IMG/VR virus record: IMGVR_UViG_3300037963_004084
Location: 1-61,627 of that record
DNA length: 61,627 bases
DNA from: a virus
Reading direction: 5' to 3' (one strand)
How positions within the stretch are numbered: the first letter of the stretch is position 1; every line of letters begins with the position of its first letter. The notes beneath the pieces were generated by a model. That model did no database searches. It had not been told where the DNA came from and saw only the letters and a list, made by a program, of their open reading frames with translations. The position numbers were made by a program, and so were the translations under genes. Positions 60,801-61,627 of this stretch are shown piece after piece.

Positions 60801-61627
60801 TGTATCTACGAGTGAGATACACACCGCTCTGCCTGTCGATAACCATGTTGAGCCTACCTCCCCGAACTTCGCCCAATCCGTAATTCTTGGAGACTATCTT
60901 GCTCATGGCATCCAAAGAAGCTCTGATGGACTTCATCTTGAGGACAATCTCTGGGCCTAGCTTCGTGTCGTCATTGATGGTTTGATACGCAATCTTTTGT
61001 TTCTCTTTGTATGCTTTGACTCTCTCAACGCGAGCGTCCTCCAGAGGAATTCTAACCAATACACGCTTTATACTTGCAAGGGCCTCGGGTTCAGCATCTG
61101 TATCGGGGCGCTTACCGGCCTTTACTTCTTTCTTAATCCGCTTCTTTACCGCTCTGTAGGTTGCCTTCAAATTTTCTTTAAACTCTGGTTCTACGTCTAG
61201 GTTATCAGTTGTCCCCGCCGCCGTGTTCAAAGCTACCAGTATGTCATTAGGAATATCGTTCTTGTAGGCCCTCTTCAATAGCTTGATAAGAACTGTAAAG
61301 TCGGAAGTCTTCTGGCCTTCCATTGCTGTCGCCCACAACTGTAGCTTCTTTATAATCTCTTGCACCCGTGGGTCCTGATCCCCGATCTTAAGCTGTTGGG
61401 TAATCTTCTTGATGCCCTTTAACGAACTAGCCCCAGACCATTTTCCATTATTAAGTTCCAGCACTAGTTCCGGCTGCAATTCCGACTGAGCTACTTGCCT
61501 CTCCCTCACGGCTTTTATAGCTTCTAATTTTTCAGCGGGGGTAGATTTGGGGTCCGTAACTTTCTTGAAAAGATCTGACTGTCTCTCAAAAGAATTCAAT
61601 AACGGCTCGATGTCGCCCAGAGGAGTG
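57811..61627 (-). CDS. Giant polyvalent virion-associated protein, C-terminal part
   Basis: This is the C-terminal ~1,240 codons of the protein that begins at 9764. The residues encoded at 61529-61599 are the same as those encoded at 1-71, so the apparent Met start at 61599 is only an internal Met. The sequence is helical and charged, with a hydrophobic segment at about nt 58990-58930 (GVVTGSTFLALKV). It ends in a conserved-looking tail with PLRNMIT and NPFFFDAFSGFF motifs, like the C-terminal domains of large polyvalent phage proteins. The stop at 57811-57813 overlaps the last codons of the convergent plus-strand gene ending at 57814. No RNA polymerase motifs were found, so it is not obviously an N4-type virion RNA polymerase despite the similar size. 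Confidence 0.88.
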   Translation of the reverse strand, partial: TPLGDIEPLLNSFERQSDLFKKVTDPKSTPAEKLEAIKAVRERQVAQSELQPELVLELNNGKWSGASSLKGIKKITQQLKIGDQDPRVQEIIKKLQLWATAMEGQKTSDFTVLIKLLKRAYKNDIPNDILVALNTAAGTTDNLDVEPEFKENLKATYRAVKKRIKKEVKAGKRPDTDAEPEALASIKRVLVRIPLEDARVERVKAYKEKQKIAYQTINDDTKLGPEIVLKMKSIRASLDAMSKIVSKNYGLGEVRGGRLNMVIDRQSGVYLTRRYKGYDDFAYLEEIQKPNGKFAARRDVAVSYFEELRVDVEIKEELARMQGLRAKLGQEVEFKTPEEEAEAKRVTALSKTEMAEEAKIRAELRVKDSRNETIAEMNTLLKAIEERARGDVEAQNVASILSKKHPQLRRLLKLDTDALKKKTDLDPRVRYLLGQYGLEFNEDGTFEEKGLIAFEQTFNALTRMVEQSSFFSQLKRIGGVVDGDFEKAFVFTLQEAIDAGLDGNEYTNVRTGRLLSDYIDSKDRVTTDEDESQTVKRGREVFDFTYDMFIPTEGFKALRDYQKVSRTTKGTSMFEGRTVLRLIKDREPVKAATRMLFRSTEIVNGIFLMAKTAYNIPAYPLRNMITAVTTYGSANGVGPHHVAKELAILFLSRLRQPFRAGSVISPERRPGSETELSATEYRMLGIDQRTLELTLINQQLAGGRSGDISELFFESLGDVFEASKKSRLGKVKDVAKAPFKISYDIVASIAQAIDTATKVAIYKKEMRVLNKAQKYEKDNGVDLGYLNMSEEAQQQLAAQKTVSVAPTYSEHTLLQRVIRRINPFFFDAFSGFFVDQFRIFYNQILTGTSHRETKDRNPIIESNGRKRRLGSMLTHGSFAGVVTGSTFLALKVILDREEEELLEANRPSYARNNSYFHVKGETLIDLGLTSVPQIIDMFSGLPSEIDPNKLYSVDITYINGMSPVLDGSQQALIKALAGMKEGEAGTGFKEAAATMYMTYLERFLGQTFSTNRTTGKLEFDPVDAIPFGQVPDTLAKLFIKGEDPDGRPLLKEGMDNTERLSAVFDRVVLDTVLPSNLEKLKRYYKERDADDPDVQKRAEQTLSSVMAPLKVRVVDPSQGMRTVAYEINREREGVRTLIKDKLKDGSVSYTDKEIEDLARRAVKNTVETDRKLISMIETSRNFEEPALRLTDEQIYNALTKAGVGKNRAKAVMRSKTERYLPSKAWYIDLLKADPDGEWPDKRARIYDAAVRRISQEKQYEDVYTGQGSDTP
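61529..61626. repeat. Right copy of the 98-bp terminal direct repeat
   Basis: Exact copy of bases 1-98. If one copy is removed, the genome is about 61,528 bp and closes into a circle. The single mismatching last base (61627) is most simply an assembly-edge or variant base. Confidence 0.9.

Noticed and set aside
57811-61599. N4-type virion RNA polymerase in the giant protein
   Set aside because: Size is suggestive, but no motif A/B/C-like RNA polymerase residues were found when reading the translation.

Overview
The window is an essentially complete tailed-phage genome that has been cut open in an arbitrary place. Bases 1-98 are repeated exactly at 61529-61626, so the sequence closes on itself into a circle (or a circularly permuted molecule) of about 61,528 bp. 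Evidence for a tailed phage: large terminase, likely small terminase, portal, scaffold, major capsid protein, tail fibre, a lysis cassette with an amidase endolysin, and a phage-type replication set. The portal is large, no tape-measure or tail-sheath gene is recognised, and the giant virion-type protein suggests a podovirus-like particle. No integrase or repressor was recognised, so a lytic lifestyle is likely. The host cannot be read from the sequence; the style (weak ribosome binding sites, many ATGA overlaps) resembles aquatic environmental phages.

Layout. (1) Minus strand, 13485 down to 1 and on across the junction to 57811: large terminase, two alpha-helical proteins, then one unbroken 4,493-codon reading frame. 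This giant polyvalent protein has an HEVGH zincin motif and several glycine-rich hydrophobic segments. (2) Plus strand 13516-22818, replication: putative small terminase, RuvC-like resolvase, SF2 helicase, Cas4/RecB-like nuclease, family A DNA polymerase and primase-helicase. A terminator/attenuator-like RNA stands directly before the polymerase. (3) Minus strand 43573-22787: portal, MazG-like protein, scaffold, capsid, a series of virion proteins, a 1,474-residue repeat-rich tail fibre, a lectin-like protein, a glycosyltransferase, a ParB-like protein, the lysis genes, and small basic proteins. The capsid gene has its own promoter (39469-39498) and terminator (37570-37609).

(4) 43574-47306, a largely non-coding region. 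It holds a small lipoprotein gene, a 19-codon K/P mini-gene enclosed by RNA structure, and two long structured non-coding stretches (about 0.7 kb and 1.05 kb) on either side of a small SAP-domain protein. The second stretch carries four copies of one hairpin and two copies of another. This is the most likely place for an undescribed system. (5) Plus strand 47307-57814: many small accessory genes around a MoxR-type AAA ATPase and a metallopeptidase/VWA protein, an RNA polymerase alpha-CTD look-alike, and a possible DNA-repair glycosylase. This module ends convergently on the giant gene.

How the parts work together: the replication block copies DNA, the structural block builds head and tail, and terminase packages the DNA. 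The giant protein is most likely packed with the genome and ejected. The right-hand small-gene block, with its ATPase/VWA pair and alpha-CTD mimic, looks like host-takeover functions. Functional calls come from motifs and sequence resemblance seen by eye; no database search was run.
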